Part shown: one piece after another, positions 1 to 8,114 of the stretch
Layout of the letters: each line of letters begins with the position of its first letter
Numbering within the stretch: the stretch's first letter is position 1
Assembly (NCBI RefSeq): GCF_900104665.1
Contig: NZ_LT629968.1
Span: 62,001-126,000 of the forward strand
DNA length: 64,000 nucleotides
Direction of reading: 5' to 3'
DNA from: Traorella massiliensis
GTDB lineage: Bacteria > Bacillota_I > Bacilli_A > Erysipelotrichales > Erysipelotrichaceae
Position numbers and translations under genes: made by a program
Notes under the pieces: model-generated
Databases searched by the model: none
What the model saw: only the letters and a program-made list of their open reading frames with translations
What the model was told of the DNA's origin: nothing

Positions 1-513
1 GTTTTGTTAAGAATAATTTGTGGTTTTTCGGTGTGTGATTCTGGGAAAGTGGTGATTGATGGAAAACAGTTAGGAAAAGAATATGATTTTATTCAAAATG
101 CAGGTGTTTGTATCAATAGTCCAGATTTTGTTCCATATTTAAGTGGAATTAAAAATTTAGAAATGGTTGCAGCTATAAAGAAGATATGTAATAAGGATGA
201 TCTATATAAATGGGCGGATATCTTTGAAATGAAAGATGAAATTGATCGTACTTATCGGAAATATTCGATGGGAACGAAACAAAAGCTACGTCTAATACAG
301 GCGTTTATGGAAGACCCTGAGTATATAATTTTAGATGAACCATTTAATGGTTTGGATCAGAGTGTCAAGAAAAAATTAATTGTGCTTATTCAAGAGGAAC
401 AGAAAAAAGGGAAAACGATAATTCTTACCAGTCATTATTTAGAGGAAGTTTCGCAAATTAATTGTGAGATCTTAGAAATGACCAAAAATCATTTAGAGAA
501 AAAGATTGTATAA
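1..513 (+). CDS. ABC transporter ATP-binding protein, 5' end outside window
   Basis: ATPase subunit of an ABC transporter, most like the ABC-2/bacitracin-export class that works with a separate permease in the membrane. The frame is open from base 1, so the N-terminus and Walker A loop are off the window. Counting from the codon at base 4, one sees a degenerate signature motif (YSMGTKQK, from residue 87), Walker B with the catalytic Glu (ILDEPFNGLD, about 109-118) and the H-loop His (TSHYLEE, H144). Only about 25 residues follow the H-loop, so there is no accessory C-terminal domain. The next gene faces it, so any partner permease must lie upstream. Substrate is unknown. Confidence 0.85.
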   Translation, partial: VLLRIICGFSVCDSGKVVIDGKQLGKEYDFIQNAGVCINSPDFVPYLSGIKNLEMVAAIKKICNKDDLYKWADIFEMKDEIDRTYRKYSMGTKQKLRLIQAFMEDPEYIILDEPFNGLDQSVKKKLIVLIQEEQKKGKTIILTSHYLEEVSQINCEILEMTKNHLEKKIV

Positions 514-584
514 AGTTTAACATTTTATTATGATTTATATCGTATTATTTATATAGATCGAAACTTATCGAATTTATCTGTTGT

Positions 585-618
585 AAAAAAGCCTCCTGTT
601 TGTAAGTAAACAGGAGGC
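585..618 (-). terminator. Rho-independent terminator of the Fe-ADH/transaldolase operon
   Basis: Perfect 11-bp stem (591-601 with 608-618) with a 6-base loop; read on the minus strand it is followed by six T. It lies just past the stop of the minus-strand dehydrogenase gene. Confidence 0.88.
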
Positions 619-623
619 CTCTA

Positions 624-1775
624 TTATTTATAAATTTCTTTATATAAGCGAATCATATCGTTGACTTTAATTTCTTTTCTTGTGTTGCTTGGTGATCCGC
701 TGGCATAGGCATCATTTGCCATCTTATCGATACATCCATCAAATGTTTCCTTATCAATGCCATATTCACTCATCGTAGGAATATTCATCTTGGCAAGGAA
801 ATCTGTTAGATAGCTGATAAAGTCATTGGCAGCTTTTTTATCTGAAGTGCTGGTTGATACACCTGTATAGCGAGCAATGTCAGCAAAACGTTCATAAGCA
901 CCATCAACTACATATTTCATGCAGCCTTCTAATAACATGGCGTTGCTTAATCCGTGAGGTACATGGAAAAGGGCACCAATTGGACGGCTCATGCCATGAA
1001 CGATCGTTACAGATGAATTGTTGAAAGCAATACCTGCTTCCAGGGCAGCAAGTGACATCTGAATACGTGCTTCTTCGTTAGAAGGTTCGTTGTATGCAAT
1101 CAGAAGGTTGTTGAAGATTCTTTTGATCGCACTCAGTGCAAATGTGTCGGAAAGTGGCTGTGCCTTTTTTGAAGTATAAGCTTCAACGGCGTGGCAGAGA
1201 GCATCGATACCTGTAAAACTTGTTACTGATTTTGGGGCGCTCATTGAGAATGCTGGATCGATGAGAGCAATATCTGGAATGAGACATGCACCTTTTAGAA
1301 GCATTTTTACTTCTGATGCAGTATCGGTAATGATCGTAAACATCGTTGCTTCACTACCTGTACCAGCTGTTGTTGGAATTGCAACCATCTTTGGCAGATC
1401 CATTTCAATATTTTTACCCATGTAAGAGGCAATTGGTTCTTTTGATTGATTCATCATAGCAATTGCTTTCATGGAATCGATTGGAGAACCACCGCCAATG
1501 GCAATGAGGAAATCACATTCATTTTCCTGATAGACTTTAACGCCCTCTGATATCATAATATCATTCGGTTCACCGCTAATACCGGCATAGATAACAAATT
1601 TTTGATCATTAGCACTTAAAATATCAATGACTTTCTGAGCATTTCCCAGTTTGATCATCGTTTCATCTGTTACGATCAGCGCTTTTGTACCGCATGATGC
1701 AATCGTGGCTTGGGCATCATTTAATGCGTTGGAACCGCTGATGATCTTAGATGGAGTTAAAAATGTATGGGCCAT
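624..1775 (-). CDS. iron-containing alcohol dehydrogenase (group III)
   Basis: NAD(P)-dependent, metal-using alcohol dehydrogenase of the Fe-ADH family, 383 aa, the usual length. Visible are the GGGSPID dinucleotide-binding motif (94-100), TTAGTGSE (135-142) and the four metal ligands D191, H195 (GIDALCHAVEAY), H260 and H274 (HVPHG). It lies 2 bases downstream of the transaldolase gene, so the two are translated from one message, and both sit behind a divergent DeoR regulator. I infer that it reduces or oxidises a short aldehyde or ketone made or used by the aldolase-type partner. The exact substrate (1,3-propanediol, lactaldehyde or another) cannot be told from sequence. Confidence 0.88.
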   Translation of the reverse strand: MAHTFLTPSKIISGSNALNDAQATIASCGTKALIVTDETMIKLGNAQKVIDILSANDQKFVIYAGISGEPNDIMISEGVKVYQENECDFLIAIGGGSPIDSMKAIAMMNQSKEPIASYMGKNIEMDLPKMVAIPTTAGTGSEATMFTIITDTASEVKMLLKGACLIPDIALIDPAFSMSAPKSVTSFTGIDALCHAVEAYTSKKAQPLSDTFALSAIKRIFNNLLIAYNEPSNEEARIQMSLAALEAGIAFNNSSVTIVHGMSRPIGALFHVPHGLSNAMLLEGCMKYVVDGAYERFADIARYTGVSTSTSDKKAANDFISYLTDFLAKMNIPTMSEYGIDKETFDGCIDKMANDAYASGSPSNTRKEIKVNDMIRLYKEIYK

Positions 1776-1777
1776 AA

Positions 1778-2833
1778 TTATTTCACCATATAGCCACGAA
1801 TTAATTTACAGAGGTCATCATAGCCTCCTAAGAATGAAGTGATCGTTGCTTTAAAGGCTCCATAATGTTCGAAGTCTTCTGGCTTTAATCCATCTTCATC
1901 ATAAGCTTTACGGAATTCTTCAAGTTTCATCAGTTTAGAAAGATAATCTGGATTGACAGGCTGACTCATATAGTCTTTGATTTCATAATTTGATTCATTG
2001 TATTTTAGCTGCCATGCATAAGGTATTGTCAATACAATGTCACCGCCGACAAATGAAAGCCAGTGATAAGGATTTCTATAAGCTGCAACTAATAACTGTG
2101 TACGATAACCTCTTTCCTGATAGATCTGATAAGCGTGTTTTACAACCGCAACACCAGCCCATTCCAAAATTTCAGGTTCTACGAGCATACCTTTGGCTTT
2201 GATATCATTTTTCAGATAATCATCCACACGTCCAGCCATGATCGTACATACCGGGTGCATCGTATCAGTTGGCAGTCCTTCTGCTTCACGGCGTTTCAAT
2301 CCTCTCTCTACTGCTTCCGCTACGGCAATGGCCTGAGAAACAGTGAAGGAAACAGTGGCATTGATGCTGACACCACGATAGGTCATCTCTTCATAAGCTT
2401 CAATACCTGCCTTTGATGCTGGCGCTTTTACCTGTGAATTTTCAACAGTAGCGGCCAGATCACAAGCATGTTCAACCATCTTGGCAGCATTATTATAGAA
2501 TTTTGCGTTCGTTTGGAAAGAAATACGTCCTTTTTGTCCATTTGTTTCCTTAAATATAGGATATAGAAGCTTGCTTGCTTTGGCTCCCATTGATTTGATC
2601 ACTTCCCAAGCTACTTCGTCTTCACTAAAAGTCGGGTTATCAGCAATGATTTTTTCAATTGTTGGTTCCCATTCTTTTAATTCTTTTTTTAATACGTTTA
2701 GTACGATCACTGGATTTGTCGTTGCGCCTACGGCACCATTTTCGATTGCATAGCTTAGTTCGTTGCAGCTGCATGAATCATTCCAAACTTGCGTTTGTGG
2801 AAATTTTGTGACAGTCTCTAATAATTTTTTCAT
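1778..2833 (-). CDS. transaldolase-family protein
   Basis: Class I aldolase of the transaldolase family, 351 aa, longer than the 317-aa TalB type. The family motif GATTNP (36-41) and the Schiff-base lysine K136 in QVKAPAS are present, followed by the conserved SINATVSFT strand (157-165). Classical enzymes have VKIPAT at the lysine, so this one has a diverged active-site loop. The start is supported by an AAAGAGGT ribosome binding site on the minus strand. It is first in a two-gene unit with an Fe-ADH and is divergent from a DeoR-type sugar-phosphate regulator. This suggests an inducible catabolic role rather than the housekeeping pentose phosphate step. A specialised sugar-phosphate (for example a deoxy or sulfo sugar) is possible, but nothing in the sequence proves it. 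Confidence 0.8.
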   Translation of the reverse strand: MKKLLETVTKFPQTQVWNDSCSCNELSYAIENGAVGATTNPVIVLNVLKKELKEWEPTIEKIIADNPTFSEDEVAWEVIKSMGAKASKLLYPIFKETNGQKGRISFQTNAKFYNNAAKMVEHACDLAATVENSQVKAPASKAGIEAYEEMTYRGVSINATVSFTVSQAIAVAEAVERGLKRREAEGLPTDTMHPVCTIMAGRVDDYLKNDIKAKGMLVEPEILEWAGVAVVKHAYQIYQERGYRTQLLVAAYRNPYHWLSFVGGDIVLTIPYAWQLKYNESNYEIKDYMSQPVNPDYLSKLMKLEEFRKAYDEDGLKPEDFEHYGAFKATITSFLGGYDDLCKLIRGYMVK

Positions 2834-2862
2834 TTGCCTTTTACCTCTTTCCTTATTCTTTA

Positions 2863-2891
2863 TTGAAAAAATTAAAGTGAATCGCTATAAT
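2863..2891 (+). promoter_or_regulatory. promoter of the DeoR regulator gene
   Basis: TTGAAA (2863-2868), 17-base spacer, TATAAT (2886-2891), about 20 bases before the start codon. The same 78-base gap must carry the promoter and operator of the divergent transaldolase operon. Confidence 0.8.
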
Positions 2892-2911
2892 GTTGAGGGG
2901 ATGGTGATGAG

Positions 2912-3676
2912 ATGAAATATAATCGAATCAATGAAATAGAAGCTTATCTTCGTAAAGTAAAGTCATCAACAAATGAAGAACTGCTGGATATTTTTAAAGT
3001 TTCCATGCAGACGCTTCGCCGTGATTTAAAAGAGTTGGAAGATCGCAAGGTTGTCAGCAAGGTATATGGCGGTGTCGTTATCAATGAAGATGATTCCATG
3101 AAAGGGAAGACCCTTATTGATATAAAGCTACGTATGAGTTCTCATCTTGAAGAGAAAAAACGCATTGGCGAAGTAGCTGCAAAAGTTATCGAAGAAAACG
3201 ATGTTGTTTTTATCGATTCAGGTACGACAGCTTGTCATATCATTCCTTATCTAGATAAGACAAAGAATATTACCGTGGTGACAAATAGTATCCTAGCAAT
3301 GGAAGCTTTAAAAGATTGTGAGGATATGAAAGTGATTCTGCTCGGTGGTGAATACTGTCCTCGTATCCGTGGATTTAACTTTGATATAACCCATGCACAT
3401 TACTATTATTCAAAGGCTTTTCTGGCAACGGTTGGGCTTTCACTGACAAGAGGATTGACGAATATGGATCCACAAGATGGAATTTTAAAACGTCAGGTGA
3501 TAGAACGTTCGGATCAGGTCTATCTGATGTGTGACTCTAGTAAAGTTGGCTGTGTAGCTTTCAATCGCTTTGCAGAACTAGAAATGATTGACGCATTGGT
3601 TACGGACAAGCTTCCGGAAACTAAATACATGAACTATTTCAAAAAACATCAAATCAAAGTCATTACACCTCAATAA
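2912..3676 (+). CDS. DeoR/GlpR-family transcriptional regulator
   Basis: Sugar-phosphate-responsive repressor of the DeoR family, 254 aa. The N-terminal winged helix-turn-helix (about 17-55) has the usual SMQTLRRDLKELE recognition helix. The C-terminal isomerase-like sensor has the phosphate-binding loop DSGTTACHI (102-110) and the strand VVTNS. It is transcribed away from the transaldolase/Fe-ADH pair with only 78 bases between start codons, the usual layout for a regulator controlling its neighbours and itself. A GAGGGG ribosome binding site precedes the ATG. The inducer is unknown. Confidence 0.88.
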   Translation: MKYNRINEIEAYLRKVKSSTNEELLDIFKVSMQTLRRDLKELEDRKVVSKVYGGVVINEDDSMKGKTLIDIKLRMSSHLEEKKRIGEVAAKVIEENDVVFIDSGTTACHIIPYLDKTKNITVVTNSILAMEALKDCEDMKVILLGGEYCPRIRGFNFDITHAHYYYSKAFLATVGLSLTRGLTNMDPQDGILKRQVIERSDQVYLMCDSSKVGCVAFNRFAELEMIDALVTDKLPETKYMNYFKKHQIKVITPQ

Positions 3677-3703
3677 TCTTTGATTACAAGTACATTTTAG
3701 GTC

Positions 3704-3749
3704 AAGTTACTCATAATGTCAACAAGATATTATCAAAAGTTACTCATAA
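3704..3749. repeat. short direct repeat in the gap before the PTS regulator
   Basis: AAGTTACTCATAA occurs twice (3704-3716 and 3737-3749), 33 bases apart, in the 269-base gap between the DeoR gene and the PRD regulator. This may be a tandem operator or a chance repeat in AT-rich sequence. Confidence 0.4.
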
Positions 3750-3777
3750 AAAAGTAAAAAACCAAATAATTTTAATG

Positions 3778-3803
3778 AAGTGGAGTATTTCTCCACTTTT
3801 CTT
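3778..3803 (+). terminator. terminator after the DeoR gene
   Basis: Stem 3778-3785 with 3791-3798 (8 bp, AAGTGGAG arm), 5-base loop, then a T-rich tail. Confidence 0.8.
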
Positions 3804-3864
3804 GTAAGGTGAGAAAATTGAAAAAAATCAATATAATCGTTATAATAGGATCAATAAATAAAAA

Positions 3865-3920
3865 ATTACCACATTTGTTTCCATGTTTCTTTTAGTGAAA
3901 AAAGGAAATCTTGTGATAAA
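3865..3920 (+). promoter_or_regulatory. ATTACCAC box and extended -10 of the PRD regulator gene
   Basis: ATTACCAC (3865-3872) lies exactly 50 bases before a GATAAA -10 (3915-3920) inside the string GTGATAAATTA. The same box, the same -10 string and the same 50-base spacing recur before the EIIB gene. The -35 region is poor, which fits activator dependence. Likely an autoregulatory site of the encoded PRD protein; this is inference. Confidence 0.55.
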
Positions 3921-3945
3921 TTACACATGAAAGGAGTGAAAGAGC

Positions 3946-5916
3946 TTGAACGATAACAAATCGAATTACTACACTCAGCAAATATTGAAAGCCTTTTTAG
4001 AAAATGATATGGTGACAAACAATCAGTTGGCAAGTGAGATAGGTTTGTCAGAAAAAACGATTCGCACGAAGATCGATGCCATCAATACGATGCTGATGGA
4101 AAATGGTTTAGGCGAAATTTGCAAGAAGCCTCGAATCGGCATGTGGCTGAATGCTGATGAATATCAGCGCAGTAAGATTCTGATGAATATTACGAGTTCA
4201 AACAGAGATGTCATTCAGAATGATCAGACACGAATGATTGCGGCTTTGCGCAGAATTCTTAAAATGAATAGGACGACGAGTTTAACTACAAGACAGCTGG
4301 CAGATTCTCTCTATCTTAGTGTGCCGACCGCATTGAAAGTGATCAATGACTGTAAAGACTGGTTAAAGATTTTTTCTATTGATCTAAATATTATTCGTAA
4401 TAAAGGCTTAGAACTTGAGTGCAGTGAGGTTAGCTATCGCCTGGCTTTAAAGAATTTTATTATGAAAATGGAGAATACTTCGGATATTGATGCCAGTATT
4501 CTGTATTTTATGCCGGGATTAAATTTGAATCTGATTCGAAAAAGTATCATTTCTACAGAAAAGGAATGGGGCTTTAATCTGGCAGATGAATCATTTAATG
4601 AAATTCTGATTTACTCTTGTATGAGCGTTTTTGAATGTATGCAGGATAAGCGCAAGTCACTGCAGATTTCAAAAAGCGAACTAAAAACGCTGTCACAGTA
4701 CAGCGAATATCGTCTTGCGGAAATGGTATTCAAAAAGATTACTGAAACGATGGACCTGGAGATTCCGGTAGAAGATATTGCATTCTTATCTATTCAGATC
4801 TTATGTGCCAGGATGATCGATCAAGGTTATAACGGTACCGGTCTGCATTCGATTCTGGAAGAATATGACTCTAAGCTGGAAGCTTTTGTCAAAAAGGTCA
4901 TTGATGTGGTCAGCAATGTTACAAATGTTGATCTAACCAATGATGAAGAACTTTATCGTGGCTTATTGCTGCATTTGCGGCCAATGATTTTCAGAATGAA
5001 GTATGAGCGTACCTATACGAATGAACTTACAGGTTACATTAAAAGTGAATTAAAACAGACACTGCGTATTTCCTGGCTGATTTCTGTACTTTTTGAAGAA
5101 GATTTTGGCTTAAAGATCACGGAAGACGAATTAAGTTATATTGCGCTTTATATTCAGTCAGCACTGGATCGTAATTCAGCGCCAATTACTGCAGTTCTCG
5201 TATCAAATGCGAGCATGGGTATAAACCAAATGATCTGTGATAAGCTAAAGCGTTCCTGTGATGAGCTGAAAACGATTCGTGTCAGCAGCATGCATGATTT
5301 TAATATCCGTGACTGTGAAGATGTGAATCTGATCATTACGACCAAACATTTATATCTGGAAGATCCTCGTATCGTGGAAATCAGTGATTGGCTCAATGAT
5401 ACAGGTGTTAACAAGGTGAAGGAAAAAATTCGTCAGATTAATTATCAAAGTAATGAAAAAAAGGTACATTTTGATGCTGCCTGTCACCAGCTTTTTGAAC
5501 CGGATCTGATATTTGTTCACCAGAAAGTCAAGGATAAGGCAGAACTTTTGAATTTGATTGGCAAAAAACTAGTGAAAAAGGGATACGTTACAAATAAATA
5601 TATTCAAACGGTTTTTGATCGTGAAAATATTACACCGACCTCAATTGGTAATGGAGTAGCCATTCCTCATGGAGACCAGAATGAGATCAATGAGGCAAAA
5701 GTAGCTATTGCAACATTGCAGGAACCTATTTTATGGGATAGTGAAAAGGTGGATGTGGTCTTCCTGTTAGTTGTGAAAATGTCAAATGAATTTGAGGCTA
5801 ATCGAACGCAGATGTTTTATAAGCAATATATCAAGCTTGTAGATAGCGATGAGAAGGTCAACATTTTAAGAAGTATTGAATCAAATGTTGATTTCTATAC
5901 ATATTTGGTTCAATAA
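3946..5916 (+). CDS. PRD-domain transcriptional activator with EIIB/EIIA modules (MtlR/LicR/ManR type)
   Basis: PTS-controlled transcription factor, 656 aa. Order: N-terminal helix-turn-helix (about 15-60), second HTH (about 90-150), two PRD modules (about 180-285 and 295-400), an EIIB-like module (about 405-490) and a fructose/mannitol-type EIIA module (about 510-655). The EIIA phosphorylation His is kept (VAIPHG, H575). The EIIB-like loop reads SNASMGIN, so the usual phosphorylated Cys is missing there. The start is TTG, chosen because AAGGAG lies 9 bases upstream and homologues begin near here. It is directly followed by PTS genes whose promoter carries the same ATTACCAC box as its own, so it very probably activates that operon when its PTS is busy with substrate. 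Confidence 0.88.
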   Translation: MNDNKSNYYTQQILKAFLENDMVTNNQLASEIGLSEKTIRTKIDAINTMLMENGLGEICKKPRIGMWLNADEYQRSKILMNITSSNRDVIQNDQTRMIAALRRILKMNRTTSLTTRQLADSLYLSVPTALKVINDCKDWLKIFSIDLNIIRNKGLELECSEVSYRLALKNFIMKMENTSDIDASILYFMPGLNLNLIRKSIISTEKEWGFNLADESFNEILIYSCMSVFECMQDKRKSLQISKSELKTLSQYSEYRLAEMVFKKITETMDLEIPVEDIAFLSIQILCARMIDQGYNGTGLHSILEEYDSKLEAFVKKVIDVVSNVTNVDLTNDEELYRGLLLHLRPMIFRMKYERTYTNELTGYIKSELKQTLRISWLISVLFEEDFGLKITEDELSYIALYIQSALDRNSAPITAVLVSNASMGINQMICDKLKRSCDELKTIRVSSMHDFNIRDCEDVNLIITTKHLYLEDPRIVEISDWLNDTGVNKVKEKIRQINYQSNEKKVHFDAACHQLFEPDLIFVHQKVKDKAELLNLIGKKLVKKGYVTNKYIQTVFDRENITPTSIGNGVAIPHGDQNEINEAKVAIATLQEPILWDSEKVDVVFLLVVKMSNEFEANRTQMFYKQYIKLVDSDEKVNILRSIESNVDFYTYLVQ

Positions 5917-5939
5917 GCAAGCATTAGGAGGTAAAAAAT

Positions 5940-6473
5940 ATGGCACTTATAGATATTTTAGATGAGAAGATTATTGATCTTGAAGTTGAAGGAACAACAA
6001 AAGATGAGGTATTGAGAAATTTAAGTCAAAGACTATTAGAAAATGATTACATTACAAATGTGAATGATTTTGTATCAGACATTTACGTGCGTGAAGCAGA
6101 AGGGCCTACAGGTATGGGTAATCACATTTCAATTCCTCATGGAAAAAGTGATGCTGTGAAGAAGATCGGTATTGCCATTGGACGTACAAAAAATATGATC
6201 AAATGGGAAAGCAGCATGTCAAGTGATGGATTCCAGGATACAAATATCATTTTCTTGTTCTGCGTAAGTAATGATAATGATTTTGCAGCTAATCATATGA
6301 TGCTGTTGGCTGAATTGGCTGGAAAACTTGGAAATGATGCTCGTGTTGCGAAATTACAGGACGTTACAACTAAGAAAGAGCTGATCGATGTGATCTTGAA
6401 TGAGCCGGAAACTGGTAATTCAGGGGATAATCAGGAAGATGAAAATTTTGATGTTGATATCAATTTCTCTTAA
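5940..6473 (+). CDS. PTS EIIA component, fructose/mannitol type
   Basis: Cytoplasmic phosphocarrier that passes phosphate from HPr to the EIIB below. 177 aa; the active-site His is H67 in ISIPHGKS. The C-terminus has an acidic tail of about 25 residues (rich in Asp, Glu and Asn) beyond the normal EIIA fold. An AGGAGGT site precedes the ATG, 23 bases after the regulator, so it is probably co-transcribed with it. A gap of about 150 bases with its own promoter separates it from the EIIB and EIIC genes. Confidence 0.88.
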   Translation: MALIDILDEKIIDLEVEGTTKDEVLRNLSQRLLENDYITNVNDFVSDIYVREAEGPTGMGNHISIPHGKSDAVKKIGIAIGRTKNMIKWESSMSSDGFQDTNIIFLFCVSNDNDFAANHMMLLAELAGKLGNDARVAKLQDVTTKKELIDVILNEPETGNSGDNQEDENFDVDINFS

Positions 6474-6527
6474 TAAAATATTCAAAAAATGCTCATAAAC
6501 TAGACACAAAATAAAAATAAAGCAAAA

Positions 6528-6583
6528 ATTACCACATTAAAATTACCACTTAACTTTTACTGAAAGGGTTTACGAGTGATAAA
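6528..6583 (+). promoter_or_regulatory. promoter with two ATTACCAC boxes before the PTS operon
   Basis: ATTACCAC occurs at 6528-6535 and 6542-6549 (14-base period); GATAAA at 6578-6583 within GTGATAAATTA is the -10. The first box is 50 bases from the -10, as at the regulator promoter. A degenerate cre-like string TGAAAGGGTTTACG (6561-6574) lies between; it lacks the central CG, so CcpA binding is doubtful. Confidence 0.58.
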
Positions 6584-6630
6584 TTATGAGTGTAGTTAAG
6601 CAAGTCATTTAGAAAGTTGAGGTGAAAATA

Positions 6631-6948
6631 ATGAGAATCGTAGGTGTTACATGCTGTACTGCAGGTATTGCACACACTTACATCGTAGCTGAGAAGATCC
6701 AGGCTGCTGCAACTGAAGCAGGTCATCAGTGCAAGATCGAAACTCAGGGAACGATTGGTGCTCAAAGCCAGTTAACAGCTGAAGACATTGCTGCTGCTGA
6801 TGTTGTTATTTTAGCTCATGACATCGCAGTAGGAGGAGTTGAAAGATTTGCTGGAAAACCAGTAGTCGACATTCCTATTACTGTTGCAATGAAAAATCCA
6901 AAGAGTTTGATTGCAACTATTGAAAAAAAGTTAGCTAATAAAAAATAA
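6631..6948 (+). CDS. PTS EIIB component, fructose type
   Basis: Cytoplasmic EIIB phosphocarrier, 105 aa. The fructose-family signature reads VTCCTAGIAHT; by alignment with the usual VTACPTGIAHT, C9 is the phosphorylated Cys. I start at the ATG at 6631 because TGAGGTG sits at correct spacing; the upstream in-frame GTG overlaps that site. It lies 23 bases before the EIIC gene. Together with EIIA (5940) it completes a three-protein PTS instead of the fused EIIABC of ordinary fructose systems. Confidence 0.88.
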   Translation: MRIVGVTCCTAGIAHTYIVAEKIQAAATEAGHQCKIETQGTIGAQSQLTAEDIAAADVVILAHDIAVGGVERFAGKPVVDIPITVAMKNPKSLIATIEKKLANKK

Positions 6949-6971
6949 AAATTTTAAAGAGGGGTAAAATT

Positions 6972-8072
6972 ATGTCAATAAGTACTGTTAAAAAACACGT
7001 TATGACCGGTATTTCCTACATGATCCCAATGGTAGTTGCCGGAGGTATTCTTGGCGCACTAGCTAAAGGTCTTGGTGGATGGCAGGTAGGAGATCTGGCA
7101 CCTAATGCTGATGGAGCTGCAACAATTTTCTCTAACTTAAATATGTTAAATTGGGGACAGTTCTGGTGGTCAATTTCTAAATTATCTGATTATGCAATGA
7201 GCTTTGCTTGTGGTGTATTAGCTGCTGGTATCGCTTATTCAATGTCTGAACGTCCAGGTATCGTTCCAGGTTTCATCATTGGTTATACTGCTAACCAGGC
7301 TAAAGCTGGATTCTTAGGTGCTATGGTCATGGCATTCTTCATTGGATGGTTAGTAAATGTATTTAAGAAGATCAAACTTCCTAAAGCTATGATGGGCTTG
7401 ATGCCAGTATTGATCATTCCAGTTTGTGTAACATTTATTTCAGGTGTTGTTTTCTTCGGTGTAGCAATGGCTCCAATGACTTGGATTATGAATTTATTGT
7501 TAGACTGGATTACTTCACTGAACAGTGGATCTCAGTTTATTGTTGGTGCTGTTATCGGTGCTTGCATGGGCTTCGATATGGGTGGTCCTATCAACAAGAC
7601 TGCATCTATGGCTGCTAACGCATTGATGACTGATGGAATCTATGCACCAGAAACTGCAAAGATCATCGGTGGTATGACTCCACCTCTGGGAGTTGCTATC
7701 TCTACATTCTTACAACCAAAGAAATTTACTCAGGCTGAAAGAGACACAGGTATTTCTTGTATCTTTATGGGACTTTGCTTCATCACTGAAGGTGTTCTTC
7801 CATTCGCAGCTAATGACCCAGTTCGCTTCATTCCTTGCTCAATGATCGGTAGTGGTATTGCTGGCGGTTTAGCAATGATGTTAGCTATTGAGACACCTGC
7901 TGCTCATGGTGGTATCTTCGTTATGCCATTATCTTCTAATCCATTAATGTGGGTTGTATGCTTGCTGGTTGGTTCTGTTGTAACTGGTGTATTATATGCC
8001 ATCGTTAAGAAACCATTGGCTGAAGAAGATGTAGTCGAAGAAGAAATCGTAGACTTAGACATTAACCTATAA
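6972..8072 (+). CDS. PTS EIIC permease, fructose type
   Basis: Membrane permease subunit, 366 aa. It has the fructose-type EIIC start (SYMIPMVVAGGILGALA) and about nine hydrophobic segments. The conserved MGGPINKTA loop is at about 195-203, and an ITEGVLPFAANDP loop lies near 275. The C-terminus is charged and acidic. It follows EIIB and precedes an aldolase and sugar-acid enzymes, so the substrate is probably not plain fructose. I infer a substrate whose phosphorylated form feeds the downstream enzymes. Confidence 0.9.
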   Translation: MSISTVKKHVMTGISYMIPMVVAGGILGALAKGLGGWQVGDLAPNADGAATIFSNLNMLNWGQFWWSISKLSDYAMSFACGVLAAGIAYSMSERPGIVPGFIIGYTANQAKAGFLGAMVMAFFIGWLVNVFKKIKLPKAMMGLMPVLIIPVCVTFISGVVFFGVAMAPMTWIMNLLLDWITSLNSGSQFIVGAVIGACMGFDMGGPINKTASMAANALMTDGIYAPETAKIIGGMTPPLGVAISTFLQPKKFTQAERDTGISCIFMGLCFITEGVLPFAANDPVRFIPCSMIGSGIAGGLAMMLAIETPAAHGGIFVMPLSSNPLMWVVCLLVGSVVTGVLYAIVKKPLAEEDVVEEEIVDLDINL

Positions 8073-8114
8073 AATATTTAAATTAAAAGGAAGGAAAAGA
8101 GGTAGAAATTAGTT

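Noticed and set aside
1778-2833. Calling the transaldolase a sulfofructose transaldolase
   Set aside because: No sulfoquinovose uptake, isomerase or sulfolactaldehyde genes that I can recognise are adjacent; the idea rests on family analogy alone.
6561-6574. cre site in the PTS operon promoter
   Set aside because: The string has TGAAAGGG in place of TGAAANCG and a wrong last base; the central CG needed for CcpA is absent, so it is only mentioned and not called.
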